Source: an uncultured Clostridia bacterium (GTDB taxonomy: Bacteria > Bacillota_A > Clostridia > Christensenellales > CAG-138). From it: 6,041 bases of DNA. The position numbers and the translations under genes were made by a program. The notes under the pieces are model-generated. The model had not been told where the DNA came from. It searched no databases and was given only the letters and a program-made list of their open reading frames with translations. Below are positions 5,263 through 6,041 of this stretch, piece after piece; the stretch's first letter is position 1, and the number at the start of each line of letters is the position of its first letter. Location: assembly GCA_946539625.1 (NCBI GenBank), contig CAMNHT010000088.1:1-6041 (forward strand), in the 5' to 3' direction.

Positions 5263-6041
5263 ATGATCAATTTCGATCTCTTGGTCGCGGGGTGCGATAC
5301 CCGCTGCAGACATTGCTACGTAAACGGCGGACCGCTGCCGCGGATGAGAGGCAGCGACGCGGTTTTGTGTATGGAACGGCTCGACGCGATCGCCGCATAT
5401 CTTTCGGAGGAAACGTACTTTACACTGGATCACGAACCGATGGGGCATCCCGACATCGGCAGCATCATCGCCGCTGCGGCAAACACAAAGCATATCCGGT
5501 ATTATCACCACGGCATGACGACCGGCGTGGGGTGCATGCGGCGGGACGACAAAGAAACGGTGCTCAAACGGTATCTTGCTTTGGGGTTCAACTCGTTCGG
5601 GATCACGATCCACGGCAATGAAGCGCTGCACGATGAGATCGTCCGGCGAAGCGGTGCGTTTTCCGCATCGATCGCGTTCGGCGAGTTTATCAAGGCGCAT
5701 GGCGCGAAGCTTGAGGTATCGCTGATGGTGAACAGGTTCTTCCCGGAGCAGCAAAACGAGATTTCCGCGATGCTGGATCGGCTGAGACCGGACTGGGTCT
5801 ATATCGGACTGCCGATCTTCACACCGCACAAAAACGGCTTGGATTACGAGCCGTACCGCGCGTCCGTGCAGGATGTGGAAACGCTCGGCGAATGGTTCAA
5901 AACGCTCGGGAAGGATGACGCCGAGCTGATCGAAAAAGCGCGTGAAAGCAGTGCCGGTCTTGCGGTAAAGAAGCTGATAAACGGACAGGATCTTATGACA
6001 CTGTTTGATGCGCCGCAAGGGGAGAAGTATCTTGCGGTGCA
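5263..6041 (+). CDS. Radical SAM protein (C-terminus cut by window edge)
   Basis: The frame is open from the ATG at 5263 to the right edge, giving 259 codons. The protein begins almost at once with CDTRCRHCY at residues 11-19. This is the CxxxCxxC motif that holds the [4Fe-4S] cluster used to cleave S-adenosylmethionine and make a radical. The SAM-binding GGE-type motif is replaced by LDHEPMGHPDI (55-65), where EP and HP are kept but the glycines are not. Other segments that look conserved are YYHHGMTTGVG (80-90), ITIHGNEALHDEIVR (114-128) and LRPDWVYIGLP (174-184), which fit the later strands of the barrel. Whether a SPASM or other auxiliary-cluster domain follows cannot be seen. The substrate is unknown and no subfamily is claimed. 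The start is supported by a good Shine-Dalgarno and by the absence of any earlier ATG or GTG before the in-frame stop at 5188. It appears to have its own promoter and candidate operator. Confidence 0.85.
   Translation, partial: MINFDLLVAGCDTRCRHCYVNGGPLPRMRGSDAVLCMERLDAIAAYLSEETYFTLDHEPMGHPDIGSIIAAAANTKHIRYYHHGMTTGVGCMRRDDKETVLKRYLALGFNSFGITIHGNEALHDEIVRRSGAFSASIAFGEFIKAHGAKLEVSLMVNRFFPEQQNEISAMLDRLRPDWVYIGLPIFTPHKNGLDYEPYRASVQDVETLGEWFKTLGKDDAELIEKARESSAGLAVKKLINGQDLMTLFDAPQGEKYLAV

Noticed and set aside
5134..6018. A 294-codon minus-strand frame opposite the radical SAM gene
   Set aside because: The plus strand encodes a clear CxxxCxxC radical SAM protein with ribosome binding site; the opposite frame shows no family pattern.

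Overview
The window looks like chromosomal DNA of a Gram-positive anaerobe, most likely a gut-type member of the Clostridia. The evidence is moderately high GC (mid-50s per cent by eye), secreted proteins with long Glu-Pro-Thr-Pro linkers, a VanZ-like and a TraX-like membrane protein, and a radical SAM enzyme. No rRNA, tRNA, CRISPR array, insertion sequence or phage gene is visible. The taxonomic guess rests on protein style, not on a marker gene.

Layout. (1) Positions 1-349, minus strand: the N-terminal 116 codons of a VanZ-family membrane protein, cut by the left edge. (2) Positions 350-494: a divergent intergenic region holding a near-consensus sigma-A promoter whose -10 box lies directly on the next gene. 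(3) Positions 495-1586, plus: a probable lipoprotein with a Pro/Thr-rich spacer and a calcineurin-like metallophosphoesterase domain of the 'SDTQ' type. (4) Positions 1645-4263, plus: an 872-residue mosaic surface protein. It runs signal peptide, PT linker, discoidin-like beta domain, PIG-L/LmbE-like domain whose zinc-binding motifs have decayed, PT linker, two-helix membrane hairpin, PT linker and a C-terminal phosphodiester glycosidase (NAGPA-type) domain with its motifs present. (5) Positions 4309-5067, plus: a TraX-family multi-pass membrane protein, followed by a modest terminator-like hairpin. (6) Positions 5068-5262: a 195-base control region with an AT-rich UP-like block, a promoter and a 10-bp perfect dyad. 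(7) Positions 5263-6041, plus: a radical SAM protein, cut by the right edge.

How the parts may work together. Four of the five genes encode membrane or secreted proteins. The phosphoesterase and the mosaic protein are adjacent, share the same linker style and would both face outward. Their intact catalytic domains belong to families that cut phosphomonoester/phosphodiester and sugar-phosphodiester bonds, so remodelling or scavenging of a phosphate-linked surface glycan is a reasonable but unproven idea. The radical SAM gene has its own promoter and may be unrelated.

The observations most worth following are: the mosaic protein with a dead-looking deacetylase fused through a membrane hairpin to a live-looking glycosidase; the pair of start sites that look leaderless; and the operator-like symmetry at the radical SAM promoter. 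None of these is proven to be a new system.
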